Below are positions 1-11,002 of a stretch of DNA of 64,000 bases, piece by piece. The notes under the pieces were generated by a model that made no database searches, was not told where the DNA came from, and saw only the letters and a program-made list of their open reading frames with translations. Each line of letters starts with the position of its first letter. Within the stretch, counting starts at the first letter, position 1. Position numbers and translations under genes: made by a program. The DNA comes from Bradyrhizobium viridifuturi (GTDB taxonomy: Bacteria; Pseudomonadota; Alphaproteobacteria; Rhizobiales; Xanthobacteraceae), in the NCBI RefSeq assembly GCF_001238275.1, contig NZ_LGTB01000017.1, forward strand, positions 62,001-126,000, given 5' to 3'.

Positions 1-203
1 GCGGACAGCCGTATCAGCAGCGTATCGTTACCCTCATCGACGCTATCGACGATGCCGCGCAACGTTTCGGTTGCCGGCGGATGAACGATCGCTGCCAGCA
101 CCGTCACGGCGGCTTCCCGGTCATTGCTGAGCGCAGCCGGTGCTGCGAGAACCGTAGCCGGCCACAGGGCGGCCATGCACAAGGCCAGAGTTATTCTCAT
201 CAT
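1..203 (-). CDS. Small exported protein, C-terminus cut by window edge
   Basis: The reading frame runs off the left edge; about 67 residues are visible. It begins MMRITLALCMAAL, followed by a hydrophobic stretch ending VLAAPAAL, a typical Sec signal peptide. The mature part shows LRGIVDSVDEG followed by TLLIRLS, a beta-strand pattern reminiscent of small periplasmic beta-barrel proteins, but no family is assigned. A GGAG lies about 9 bases before the ATG at 203; the ATG at 200 is an alternative. It is the last visible gene of a minus-strand run after the ChrB-like gene and the small PepSY-like gene. Confidence 0.6.
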   Translation of the reverse strand, partial: MMRITLALCMAALWPATVLAAPAALSNDREAAVTVLAAIVHPPATETLRGIVDSVDEGNDTLLIRLS

Positions 204-245
204 TATTGTGACTCCATCGCTCTCTATTGACGGCGGTGCCGGACC

Positions 246-473
246 TCAGTCCTGCTCCTTGACCTGGCCGCGGCTGTCGATCACGAGCCGCACGGGCTTG
301 CCGTTCTTCATCGCCTTCGCCGTCGTACCTTCGGCCGTCGATTTGACGTCGCTCACGTTCGCGTAGCCGGCGGCCTGAAGTTTCGCGACCAGCTCGTCCT
401 GCGTCAGGGCGCGTGCGGGCGTCGCGGTACTCGCGATCGCGACGACGAGCATCATGTGAAGGAGCCTCTGCAT
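246..473 (-). CDS. Small exported PepSY-like protein
   Basis: A 75-residue protein. It has a signal peptide (MQRLLHMMLVVAIASTATPARA) and then one domain that starts LTQDELVAKLQAAGYANV and contains a KNGKPVRLVID segment. That order (helix with Leu and Gly-Tyr, then two strands ending in D) resembles the PepSY/YpeB-like fold of periplasmic proteins. The start at 473 is preceded by AGGAG at good spacing; a longer frame to 551 lacks a site and would bury the signal peptide. It follows the ChrB-like gene with an 84-base gap, so cotranscription is likely. The function is unknown; the PepSY assignment rests on pattern alone. Confidence 0.65.
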   Translation of the reverse strand: MQRLLHMMLVVAIASTATPARALTQDELVAKLQAAGYANVSDVKSTAEGTTAKAMKNGKPVRLVIDSRGQVKEQD

Positions 474-557
474 CGTTGTTCTCCTGGTTGTGTGGTCCCG
501 CCCCAGGTTGGTCCAGAGGCGCGATTTCCGCGCGCCTCTCATTGGCAGCAAAGCCGG

Positions 558-1376
558 TTACGGCTTCACCTTGCTGGTCGGCCAGTTGTGCGTCTCCTTG
601 GTCGCGTCGCGGCACCAGCGATAGAAGGCGTCGTAGAGCAAGAGGCCGGCGCTCAGTTGTTCGAGGTCGTCGTCGAACATGCGCGACAGGCCGAGCGAGG
701 CCGCGAGCAGTCCAGGCGCCTCGGGCGACTGATCGAGCCGCGCGGTATCCGCCGCCCGCACCATGGCCGCGAGCCGCTCCAGGGCCGGCGTCGAGAGGCC
801 GAATTCCCGAATCATCACATCGAAGGTGCAGAGCTCGCCGCGATGGCTCCAGAACACGTTCTCGATATCGAACGGCGTGGCGCCGAACCGTTCGGCGACG
901 GCCTCGACTTCCGCTGAGGTCACGAACAGGAACACGGCTGCGGGATCGACGAAGCGGCGGATCAGCCACGGACAGGCGATGCGGTCGATCTTCGGCCGCG
1001 ATCGCGTGACCCAGACGGTGCGACCGCGGCCGTCGCGTTTCGGAATCCGGTCGGCGGGCACGGTCGGTAGCTCGGCCTGGCTCCAGCCGAGATGTCCGCC
1101 CTCGAGAACTTCGGCTGCAATGTTGCTGCAGCGGAGCCATGCGGCGGTGCCTTCGGCGAGCTTCTGGCCCTTCTGGCAGACCACGACCACGGACTGGCCG
1201 GTCAGGCCGGAAGCCCAGTCCTGGACGTCGAGATGCGAATGCCTGACCGCGCCCGGGATGAAGCGCGGATCGGCGGTGAAATCCTCGTCGAGGCGAACGT
1301 CGACAAGCGTCGGCGCCTTGGCGGTACCAATGAGACGAGACAGTTTTTCGGATGAGATCGAGGTGTATGACGACAT
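558..1376 (-). CDS. Rhodanese-ChrB fusion, chromate resistance-associated protein
   Basis: A 272-residue cytoplasmic protein with two parts. Residues 1-110 are a rhodanese domain with VVVVCQKGQK, placing the candidate catalytic cysteine at Cys67. The C-terminal half (from about residue 125) carries the ChrB C-terminal signature: RPKIDRIACPWLIRRFVDP and later ENVFWSHRGELCTFDVMI. Proteins of this type are annotated as chromate-resistance ChrB-domain sulfurtransferases; ChrB homologues regulate or assist chromate efflux. No chrA transporter lies in view, so a role in chromate is not shown here. The start at 1376 has AAGGA about 7 bases upstream; a longer frame to 1439 has no site. A promoter candidate lies at 1452-1481. 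Confidence 0.85.
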   Translation of the reverse strand: MSSYTSISSEKLSRLIGTAKAPTLVDVRLDEDFTADPRFIPGAVRHSHLDVQDWASGLTGQSVVVVCQKGQKLAEGTAAWLRCSNIAAEVLEGGHLGWSQAELPTVPADRIPKRDGRGRTVWVTRSRPKIDRIACPWLIRRFVDPAAVFLFVTSAEVEAVAERFGATPFDIENVFWSHRGELCTFDVMIREFGLSTPALERLAAMVRAADTARLDQSPEAPGLLAASLGLSRMFDDDLEQLSAGLLLYDAFYRWCRDATKETHNWPTSKVKP

Positions 1377-1451
1377 GGTGCGTCCTTGGTGAACAGGACG
1401 CGATTCTTGGGCATGTCGCCTCGCGGGGAGATCGCACATCCCCGTGCGTTG

Positions 1452-1481
1452 GAATTAAGACCTTGTGCCGATCGATGTCAA
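1452..1481 (-). promoter_or_regulatory. Sigma-70-type promoter upstream of the ChrB-like gene
   Basis: On the minus strand a perfect -35 TTGACA (1476-1481) is followed after 17 or 18 bases by TTAATT or TAATTC (1452-1458). Transcription would begin near 1446, giving a leader of about 70 bases before the start at 1376. This is read from sequence only. Confidence 0.5.
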
Positions 1482-1602
1482 CCGGAGTGCGCCGCGGTCA
1501 CGGTCGAAACCCCACGCCACTGTCACGAACAATTCACCTGCGCGGTTTGGAACAATGTCTCGACCGCGGCGCAAGATGACACCCGATCGGGATCGTTGCG
1601 AT

Positions 1603-1959
1603 CTAGAAGCCGCAATCCCTGTATTGTTGTGCGCCGAGGTGAAATCGCGAACCTTGCTCGACGAAGTCCACGTCCAGGCACTGGTTGCCCCGGCGGAACG
1701 CACCGATGCCGTTGCACCGGAGATATTCGAGGTTTATTCGCCAGCGCTTTTCACGCGGCGAATAGGTCGCGAAGTCGTGTTGGGCGCTGGCGGGCCCTTT
1801 GCAAATCCCCGCGATGTATTGCCGGACTTCGGGCGGCAGACCGTCGATGTGATCGGAATTCCAAGGGCCGTCATTATGCCCGATGCTGCTCTTGGAGACG
1901 GCCGGCAGCGCGTTCGACAGCAGGATCGGGAGAGCCACCAACAGGACGCGGACTTTCAC
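1603..1959 (-). CDS. Hypothetical exported protein
   Basis: A 118-residue protein that probably starts at GTG 1959: AGGAGG stands 6 bases upstream, better than any site for a longer frame beginning at 2010. It starts MKVRVLLVALPILLSNALPAVS, a clear signal peptide. The mature part has four cysteines (ICKGP, LRCNG, NQCLD, YRDCGF), which could form two disulfides in the periplasm. I do not recognise the family. It is divergent from rcnR, with about 155 bases between the two starts. Confidence 0.6.
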   Translation of the reverse strand: MKVRVLLVALPILLSNALPAVSKSSIGHNDGPWNSDHIDGLPPEVRQYIAGICKGPASAQHDFATYSPREKRWRINLEYLRCNGIGAFRRGNQCLDVDFVEQGSRFHLGAQQYRDCGF

Positions 1960-2078
1960 GCGACGCCTCCTTGCTTGCCTCGTTGGCATTGTTGGTTTGA
2001 CCGAATTCAATGCCGTCCGCGACGCAATGTAAAGCGCGTGGAACGCCGCCAGCGAGAGCCAGCTGCCTCTCGAACCGG

Positions 2079-2107
2079 TTGACCAAAATAGGGTACCCCC
2101 CTATATT
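2079..2107 (+). promoter_or_regulatory. rcnR promoter with embedded metal-repressor operator
   Basis: A -35 TTGACC (2079-2084) and a -10 TATATT (2102-2107) are spaced exactly 17 bases apart. Between and overlapping them lies a G/C-tract palindrome, ATAGGG-TAC-CCCCCTAT (2088-2104). G/C tracts flanked by TA-rich arms are the known operator type of CsoR/RcnR-family repressors. Binding here would block RNA polymerase directly. Transcription would begin at about 2114-2115, on the start codon itself. Confidence 0.6.
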
Positions 2108-2114
2108 ATAGGCC

Positions 2115-2393
2115 ATGTCGCACACCATCAAGCACAAGTCCAAGCTCGTCGGCCGGGTTCGCCGCATCAAGGGTCAGCTGGAGGCCGTCGAGCGGGCCCT
2201 GGAATCCGAGATCGGCTGTGCCGACGTGTTGATGCTGGTGGCCTCGGTTCGCGGCGCCATCAACGGCCTCACCGCCGAATTGCTCGAGGATCACATCCGC
2301 CATCACGTCGTGGATCCCTCCCGGGAAAAGGATCCCGAAAAGGCCCAGGGCGCCGCCGATCTGATCGATGTCGTTCGTACCTATTTGAAGTAG
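2115..2393 (+). CDS. rcnR: Nickel/cobalt-sensing repressor, CsoR/RcnR family
   Basis: A 92-residue all-helical DNA-binding protein of the DUF156 family. The four metal ligands known from E. coli RcnR are at the same positions here: His3, Cys35, His60 and His64. The predicted role is to repress its own gene and the downstream exporter until Ni(II) or Co(II) binds. His3 fixes the start at 2115. No Shine-Dalgarno sequence precedes it, and the predicted transcript start coincides with the ATG, so the message is probably leaderless. rcnA follows after 21 bases. The metal specificity is inferred from the ligand set and the neighbour. Confidence 0.88.
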   Translation: MSHTIKHKSKLVGRVRRIKGQLEAVERALESEIGCADVLMLVASVRGAINGLTAELLEDHIRHHVVDPSREKDPEKAQGAADLIDVVRTYLK

Positions 2394-2414
2394 CGCCGTC
2401 CTGAAGCGAAGCCT

Positions 2415-3503
2415 ATGACCGATCTGTCCCAGTTGCTGCAGCAGAGCAGCGCGCATGCATGGCTGTTCATCCCCAGTGCGATCCTGCTCGGCGCACTGCA
2501 CGGTCTCGAGCCCGGCCACTCCAAGACGATGATGGCGGCCTTCATCGTCGCGATCCGCGGCACGGTGGTGCAGGCGGTGCTGCTCGGCCTGTCGGCGACG
2601 ATCTCGCACACCGCGATCGTCTGGATCGTGGCGCTGGCGGGCCTGCATTTCGGCCAGCAATGGTCCGGCGAACGCAGCGAAGCCTATTTGCAGCTGGCCT
2701 CGGCAGTGATCATCGTCGCGATCGCGGCCTGGATGGCCTGGCGCACCTGGCGCGAGCAGACCTCCGAACACGATCATCACCATGATCACGACCATGATCA
2801 CCATCATCACCACGACGAGGCGCGCCAATTGACCCTCGCCGGGCAGCCGCTGTCGCTCGAAGTCTTCGAGGACGGCGTGCCGCCGCGCTGGCGGTTGCGG
2901 AGCGAGGCCGGGGCACTGCCGGCGGCCGGCGAGGTTGATGTCGTGACGATCCGCCCTGACGGCAGCGAGCAGCGATTTCGCTTCACCGAGCAGGGCGGCT
3001 ATCTGGAAAGCATCGATGAAATTCCCGAGCCGCATGCCTTCAAGGCGCGGCTGTCGGTGCGGGCAGACGTTGCGGAGGTCCTGTTCGAGGAGCACGACCA
3101 TGCGCATATGGATCTCGGCGAGGCGGACGACGCGCACGCGCGCGCGCACGCCGCCGACATCCGCAAGCGCTTCGCCGGGCGCACCGTCACGACCTGGCAG
3201 ATCATCCTGTTCGGCCTGACCGGCGGGCTCATTCCGTGCCCGGCAGCGATCACCGTGCTGCTGCTTTGCCTTCAGCTCAAGCAGTTCAGCCTCGGCTTCG
3301 TGCTGGTGCTCTGCTTCGGCATCGGGCTTGCCATTACCATGGTCTCCGCCGGCGTTGCGGCCGCGCTCAGCCTCCGCCATGTCGAGCGTCACTGGGGCGG
3401 CTTCAGCCGTTTCGCACAGCGCGCGCCTTACGTGTCGGCCGCACTGATCGTGCTGGTCGGCCTCTACACCGGCTGGCTGGGGCTGCACGGGATCATGGCG
3501 TGA
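2415..3503 (+). CDS. rcnA: Nickel/cobalt efflux transporter, RcnA/NicO type
   Basis: A 362-residue inner-membrane exporter. Helix 1 contains HGLEPGHSK (residues 29-37), the hallmark of the RcnA/NicO branch. After three transmembrane segments comes a His/Asp-rich stretch (about residues 118-133), then an extra domain of about 90 residues rich in beta strands, then a second short His motif (EEHDHAHMD). Three more helices follow, the first containing GGLIPCPAAI. E. coli RcnA has the His-rich loop but I would not expect such a long domain inside it. The gene is 21 bases behind rcnR and is probably cotranscribed and metal-induced. Confidence 0.88.
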   Translation: MTDLSQLLQQSSAHAWLFIPSAILLGALHGLEPGHSKTMMAAFIVAIRGTVVQAVLLGLSATISHTAIVWIVALAGLHFGQQWSGERSEAYLQLASAVIIVAIAAWMAWRTWREQTSEHDHHHDHDHDHHHHHDEARQLTLAGQPLSLEVFEDGVPPRWRLRSEAGALPAAGEVDVVTIRPDGSEQRFRFTEQGGYLESIDEIPEPHAFKARLSVRADVAEVLFEEHDHAHMDLGEADDAHARAHAADIRKRFAGRTVTTWQIILFGLTGGLIPCPAAITVLLLCLQLKQFSLGFVLVLCFGIGLAITMVSAGVAAALSLRHVERHWGGFSRFAQRAPYVSAALIVLVGLYTGWLGLHGIMA

Positions 3504-3598
3504 TCCGCGGTCGGCTCGCTTCCATCTTGAAACCTGCACCAGGCCGGCTAGAGTTGCCTCCACGGGGACAGGCAGACTCCCCGCGAGACCGTCGGTCC

Positions 3599-3629
3599 AA
3601 GCTCTGCGCGACAACCTGTCGTGGAGCTT
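3599..3629 (+). promoter_or_regulatory. Hairpin covering a ribosome-binding site
   Basis: AAGCTC (3599-3604) pairs with GAGCTT (3624-3629), and inside it CGACA (3609-3613) pairs with TGTCG (3617-3621). The GGAG at 3623-3626, six bases before the ATG at 3633, lies in the closing stem. The structure could restrain translation of the Cj0069-family gene. No ligand or regulator is evident. Confidence 0.3.
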
Positions 3630-3632
3630 GCT

Positions 3633-4706
3633 ATGGACATCCAACCGCAGACTATTCGCCGTTCCAAGATCGCCATCCTGTGGCGTGGAGATGCCGCGTC
3701 GCGCCGCGAGGCGACGCCGCAGAACAGCCGTTTCGTTCGCGTCTTCGAAGCGCTCGATGCTGCCGGCATCGAGGCCGTACCGGTCGTCTATGACGAGACA
3801 TTCGCCGATCTCGTCCGCGACCAGTTGTTGACCATGGACGGCGTTCTGGTCTGGGTCGATCCGATCCACCAGGGCAAGACGCGGGCGGCGCTCGATCCGC
3901 TGCTGCGCGAGGTCGCGTTGAAGCGTCCCTGGGTCAGCGCACATCCCGATGTCATCCTCAAGATGGGCGTCAAGGAGGTGCTCCACCGCACGCGTCATCT
4001 GGGCTGGGGTGCCGACACGCATCGATACGCCGCGGCCGAGGTATTCCGCGCCGAATTCCCGCCGCGGCTTCGCGCGGCCGGTCCGCGTGTCCTCAAGCAG
4101 AATCGCGGAAATGGCGGCCAGGGCGTCTGGAAGGTGGAAGCCCTGCCGGATGCGACGGTGCGCGTGCTGCACGCGCTGCGCGGCAGCCAGCCCGAGGAGA
4201 TGCCGCTGGAAGATTTCATGGCGCGCTGCGAGCCGTATTTCGGCTGGGGCGGCTGCATCATCGATCAGCCATTCCAGCCGCGCCTGCCCGAGGGCATGAT
4301 CCGTTGCTATGTCAGCGGATCGAAGGTTGCGGGGTTCGGGCATCAGCTGATCAAGGCCTTGATCCCGCCGCCCCCGGAGGGCCCGGATTCACCGCAGGCC
4401 CAACCCGGACCGCGCATCATGCATGGCCCAGACGCCGGGCAATTCCAGGCGCTGCGTCGTTCGATGGAGGACGAATGGATTCCGCAGCTAATGAAGACGC
4501 TGGCGATCGACGACGCGTCGCTGCCGGTGATCTGGGATGCGGACTTCCTCTACGGTCCCCGCGACGCTGATGGTGCCGACACCTACGTGCTGTGTGAGAT
4601 CAACGCGAGCTCATGCTTTGCGATTCCCGACGAAGCGCCGGCGGCGATCGCGCGGACGGTCCGGGATCGGATTGCCCGGCGTGTGGAGAGTGGTAGCGGC
4701 GGGTAA
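3633..4706 (+). CDS. Cj0069-family protein, ATP-grasp-like
   Basis: A 357-residue soluble protein. It resembles what databases call the Cj0069 family, a conserved group with ATP-grasp-like features. Visible signs are a nucleotide-grasp style segment (PRVLKQNRGNGGQGVWKVE, about residues 145-165) and a late acidic/Asn motif (WDADFLYG then CEINASSCFA), which fits the Glu/Asn metal site of ATP-grasp enzymes. The substrate is unknown. I chose ATG 3633 because GGAG lies six bases upstream; a GTG at 3621 would add four residues. It stands alone between rcnA and a repeat-containing gap and has no informative partner. Confidence 0.7.
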   Translation: MDIQPQTIRRSKIAILWRGDAASRREATPQNSRFVRVFEALDAAGIEAVPVVYDETFADLVRDQLLTMDGVLVWVDPIHQGKTRAALDPLLREVALKRPWVSAHPDVILKMGVKEVLHRTRHLGWGADTHRYAAAEVFRAEFPPRLRAAGPRVLKQNRGNGGQGVWKVEALPDATVRVLHALRGSQPEEMPLEDFMARCEPYFGWGGCIIDQPFQPRLPEGMIRCYVSGSKVAGFGHQLIKALIPPPPEGPDSPQAQPGPRIMHGPDAGQFQALRRSMEDEWIPQLMKTLAIDDASLPVIWDADFLYGPRDADGADTYVLCEINASSCFAIPDEAPAAIARTVRDRIARRVESGSGG

Positions 4707-4824
4707 GCAAAGCTCGCACGATCCATGTCGCGAGAACGCGAAGCTGCGTCCCCACCAAAGCTGTCATCGCCCGGCTCGACCGGGCGGTCCAGGACGCCTT
4801 GAATCGAGAACCATCCATCCCCAT

Positions 4825-4944
4825 CGTCCCGGCGAAGGCCGGGACCCATTACCCCGAATGTTGGTTGTTGCGCGACGCAGGGACCGCGATCCCGTTCACA
4901 ACCGAACCCTGTGGTTATGGGTCCCGGCTTTCGCCGGGACGACG
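4825..4944. repeat. Palindromic intergenic repeat, family A (copy 1)
   Basis: The element begins CGTCCCGGCGAAGGCCGGGA and ends with the inverse arm TCCCGGCTTTCGCCGGGACG, with an inner ACCCATTAC/GTTATGGGT pair, so it can fold into a long cruciform-like structure. The same design recurs at 12030-12147 and 55726-55849. It fills most of the 296-base gap between the Cj0069-family gene and the GST gene, in which I see no gene. Confidence 0.75.
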
Positions 4945-5002
4945 CGTGGAGAGACTGCGCAACGGGAGCGCTTCGCTCGTAACGACGTGGAGAGAATGCC
5001 GT

Positions 5003-5661
5003 CTACTTCGCCCGCATCGCCTCCGGCGTATCCGGCTGCGCGGAGGGATGCGCCTTGGCGAACGCCGGCAGCGCCATCGCGGTTTCGTGGATGCACTTCA
5101 CGGTCGGCCAGGGCGACAGGCTGATCTGCTGGTTGATCGCCGCCGTGACGTGGCCGACCAGGCAGATGTCGGCGAGGGTCGGCGCATCGCCGTGGCAGAA
5201 CTGGCCGGTCGCCTTGTGGCCGGCGAGGTGACCCTCGAGCGCGGCCAGCGTCTCGACCGTCCAGTGCCGCCGCCAGGCGCTCTGCTGGCTGTCGCGCAGA
5301 TCGAGCTCGCGGTCGAGATAGCGCCGCACCCGCGGCGTCAGCAGCGGATGGCCCTCGCAGGCGACCATCAGCGCCAGCCCGCGCACCCGGGCGCGGCCGA
5401 GCGCGTCGGATGGCAGCAGCGGCGGGTCGGGATAGTCTCGTCGAGATAGTCGACGATCGCGAGTGACTGGAACAGCACGGTGCCATCGTCGGTCACCAGC
5501 GCCGGCAGCGCCATCTGCGGATTGATCTTGCGATAGGCATCGGCGCGATGCGCGTCGGCATCGAGATCGACGAATACGACATCGGCCGGCACGCCCTTGA
5601 GGTTGAGCGCGATCCGCACCCGAAAGCTCGCCAGCGATCGCCAGAAGGAGAAGAACTGCAT
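5003..5661 (-). CDS. maiA: Zeta-class glutathione S-transferase / maleylacetoacetate isomerase (frameshifted)
   Basis: The N-terminal part reads MQFFSFWRSLASFRVRIALN and continues to FQSLAIVDYLDET, the thioredoxin-fold half of a zeta-class GST including the glutathione-binding QSLAI segment. The rest (PPLLPSDALGRARVRGLALM through GDAPTLADICLVGH) is the all-helical half in another frame. One base is missing next to 5435: DET should continue YPDPPLLPSD, which needs GACCTATCC where GACTATCC is found. Restored length is 219 residues, normal for MaiA. Such enzymes isomerise maleylacetoacetate in tyrosine and homogentisate breakdown, but no hmgA or fahA is nearby, so the substrate is unproven. A sequencing error is more likely than a dead gene. 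Confidence 0.75.
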
Positions 5662-5695
5662 GGGGGATTTCTCTCTGCGCCAAACGACGAGGCCT

Positions 5696-5785
5696 GTAGC
5701 CCGGATCAAGCGCAAGCGAAATCCGGGACCGGCCAGCGTGCGGTCGCAGTCTATCCCGGATCGCGCTTGGCTGCATCCGGGCTAC
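5696..5785. repeat. Palindromic intergenic repeat, GTAGCCCGGAT type
   Basis: GTAGCCCGGAT (5696-5706) is matched by the inverse ATCCGGGCTAC (5775-5785), with related inner CCCGGAT pieces. It lies in the 180-base gap between the metH end and the maiA start. A C/G-rich palindrome (CCCTCCCC then GGGGGAGGG) follows at about 5813-5835 and resembles half of the repeats in the urease operon. Confidence 0.6.
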
Positions 5786-5841
5786 GGACGGCCGGAAAAG
5801 GCGACCTCATCACCCTCCCCTGGAGGGGGAGGGTGGCAAAG

Positions 5842-9695
<3,854 letters not shown>

Positions 9696-9698
9696 GAT

Positions 9699-10612
9699 TC
9701 AGGCAGCTTTCTGGGCACCGTTCGGCCGGATGCCGAGCAGGTGGCTGATCGCGAACACGAGGTCCGCGCGGTTCATCGTGTAGAAGTGGAAGGTGTCGAC
9801 GCCGTGCTTGAACAGCTTCTGCACCTGGCCGGCCGCGACCGTGGCTGCGACCAGCTTGCGGGTCTCGGCGTCATTGTCGAGGCCCTCGAACTTCTCGGCG
9901 AGCCAGTCCGGCACGCTGGTGCCGGTGCGCGTGACGAAATTTCGGGCCTGCTTGAAATTGTGCATCGGCATGATGCCCGGCACGATCGGAATCTCGATGC
10001 CGCGCGCCCGCACCTTGTCGACATAGCGATGGTAGAGGTCGTTGTCGAAGAACACCTGGGTGATCGCGCGTGTCGCGCCGGCGTCGACCTTGGCCTTAAG
10101 CGTGTCGATGTCGGCGTCGAAATCCTTCGCTTCCGGATGCTTCTCCGGATAGGCGGACACCGAGATCTCGATATCGGCGTGGCGCTTCTTGATCCCGGCG
10201 ACGAGCTCGGCCGAGCTCTGGTAGCCTCGGGATGGGTGAAGTAGGGCGTGCCGATGCCGCCGGGCGGATCGCCGCGCAGCGCCACGATGTGGCGGACGCC
10301 GACCTCATGGTAGCGGTCGACGATGTCGTCGATCTCGCCGCGCGAGGCGCTGACGCAGGTCAGATGCGCGGCCGGCAGCAGATCGGTCTCGCGCAGGATG
10401 CGGCTGATGGTCGAATGGGTGCGCTCGCGGGTCGAACCCCCGGCGCCGTAGGTCACCGAGACGAAGTTCGGCGTCAGCGGCGCCAGCCGATTGATGGTCT
10501 CCCAGAGATTGCGCTCCATCTCCTCGGTCTTCGGCGGGAAGAACTCGAAGGAGATTTTCGGCGCCTTTGGCGCGCGCTGGCCGTTCGGCACGGAGGAAAT
10601 GGTCTGGGTCAT
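9699..10612 (-). CDS. metF: Methylenetetrahydrofolate reductase (frameshifted)
   Basis: A 304-residue flavoprotein when corrected. It reduces methylene-THF to methyl-THF, the methyl donor for MetH just downstream. The N-terminal half shows ISFEFFPPKTEEME and FVSVTYGAGGSTRE; the middle shows LTCVSASRGEID and HIVALRGDPPGG; the C-terminal half (SAYPEKHPEAKDFD, FFDNDLYHRYVD, VPGIMPMHN) is in another frame. One C is missing on the plus strand near 10226, where PYFTHPEGYQSSAELV is expected. ATG 10612 is chosen; a TTG at 10621 is possible. The upstream 270 bases hold no gene. Confidence 0.92.
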
Positions 10613-10884
10613 GATACGCAAGGGCTCCGCAACTGGAGGGGCGACGTCCGGCCTGGATATGGAGGCATTAAGATAAGCGAAACCGGTGGGCTGAAACAGC
10701 CCATCGGATATGGGAAATTGCCCATTGTCGGCAAGGAAACGAGAAAAATCGGCTGCGGGGCACGTGTGGTGGGCGGCGGGATGGCAGCCAAAATAGATTG
10801 CTATTGTATTGATATATTTATATTAAATCCTGTCTTGGCGATATGCATACCGCCAGAACGCAATGTGGGCCAGGAGGTGCGTCA
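10613..10884. other. Intergenic region upstream of metF
   Basis: No gene is seen. The segment 10792-10836 is strikingly AT-rich for this genome, containing TTGATATATTTATATTAAAT, and probably holds the metF promoter and regulator sites. I looked for a SAM- or cobalamin-type riboswitch and could not support one by eye. Confidence 0.4.
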
Positions 10885-10992
10885 ATGAATCGTCTCGTTT
10901 CGTCCCAATGTCTTACGCAGCCTCTTCCAGCTTTCCGCAGCGGGACTGCTCTGCGCGGCCGGGGTCTTTGTCGCCTCGTGACGTCACACTAG
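10885..10992 (+). CDS. Possible small peptide gene, perhaps frameshifted
   Basis: AGGAGG stands 7 bases before an ATG at 10885. The frame as given yields 35 unremarkable residues (MNRLVSSQCLTQPL and onward). Shifting by one base after the first codons gives a more natural product: a short basic start, then VLRSLFQLSAAGLLCAAGVF ending VAS at a TGA (10979-10981), a typical single-helix membrane peptide. A 1-base deletion like those elsewhere in this window would explain it. The luciferase-like gene begins about 20 bases later. This is a weak candidate. Confidence 0.25.
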   Translation: MNRLVSSQCLTQPLPAFRSGTALRGRGLCRLVTSH

Positions 10993-11002
10993 GCTGTCGG
11001 CC

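Noticed and set aside
121..1437. A 438-codon open frame on the minus strand overlapping three small genes
   Set aside because: It is Arg-rich with no recognisable domain and lies out of frame over the ChrB-like gene and the small PepSY-like gene; typical high-GC shadow.
2106..4343. A 745-codon open frame opposite rcnR-rcnA and the Cj0069-family gene
   Set aside because: It reads as the reverse strand of three real genes, with His/Arg-rich low-complexity content and no domain.
10613..10884. Riboswitch (SAM or cobalamin) upstream of metF
   Set aside because: No conserved core of either class could be picked out by eye; only an AT-rich promoter-like segment is seen.
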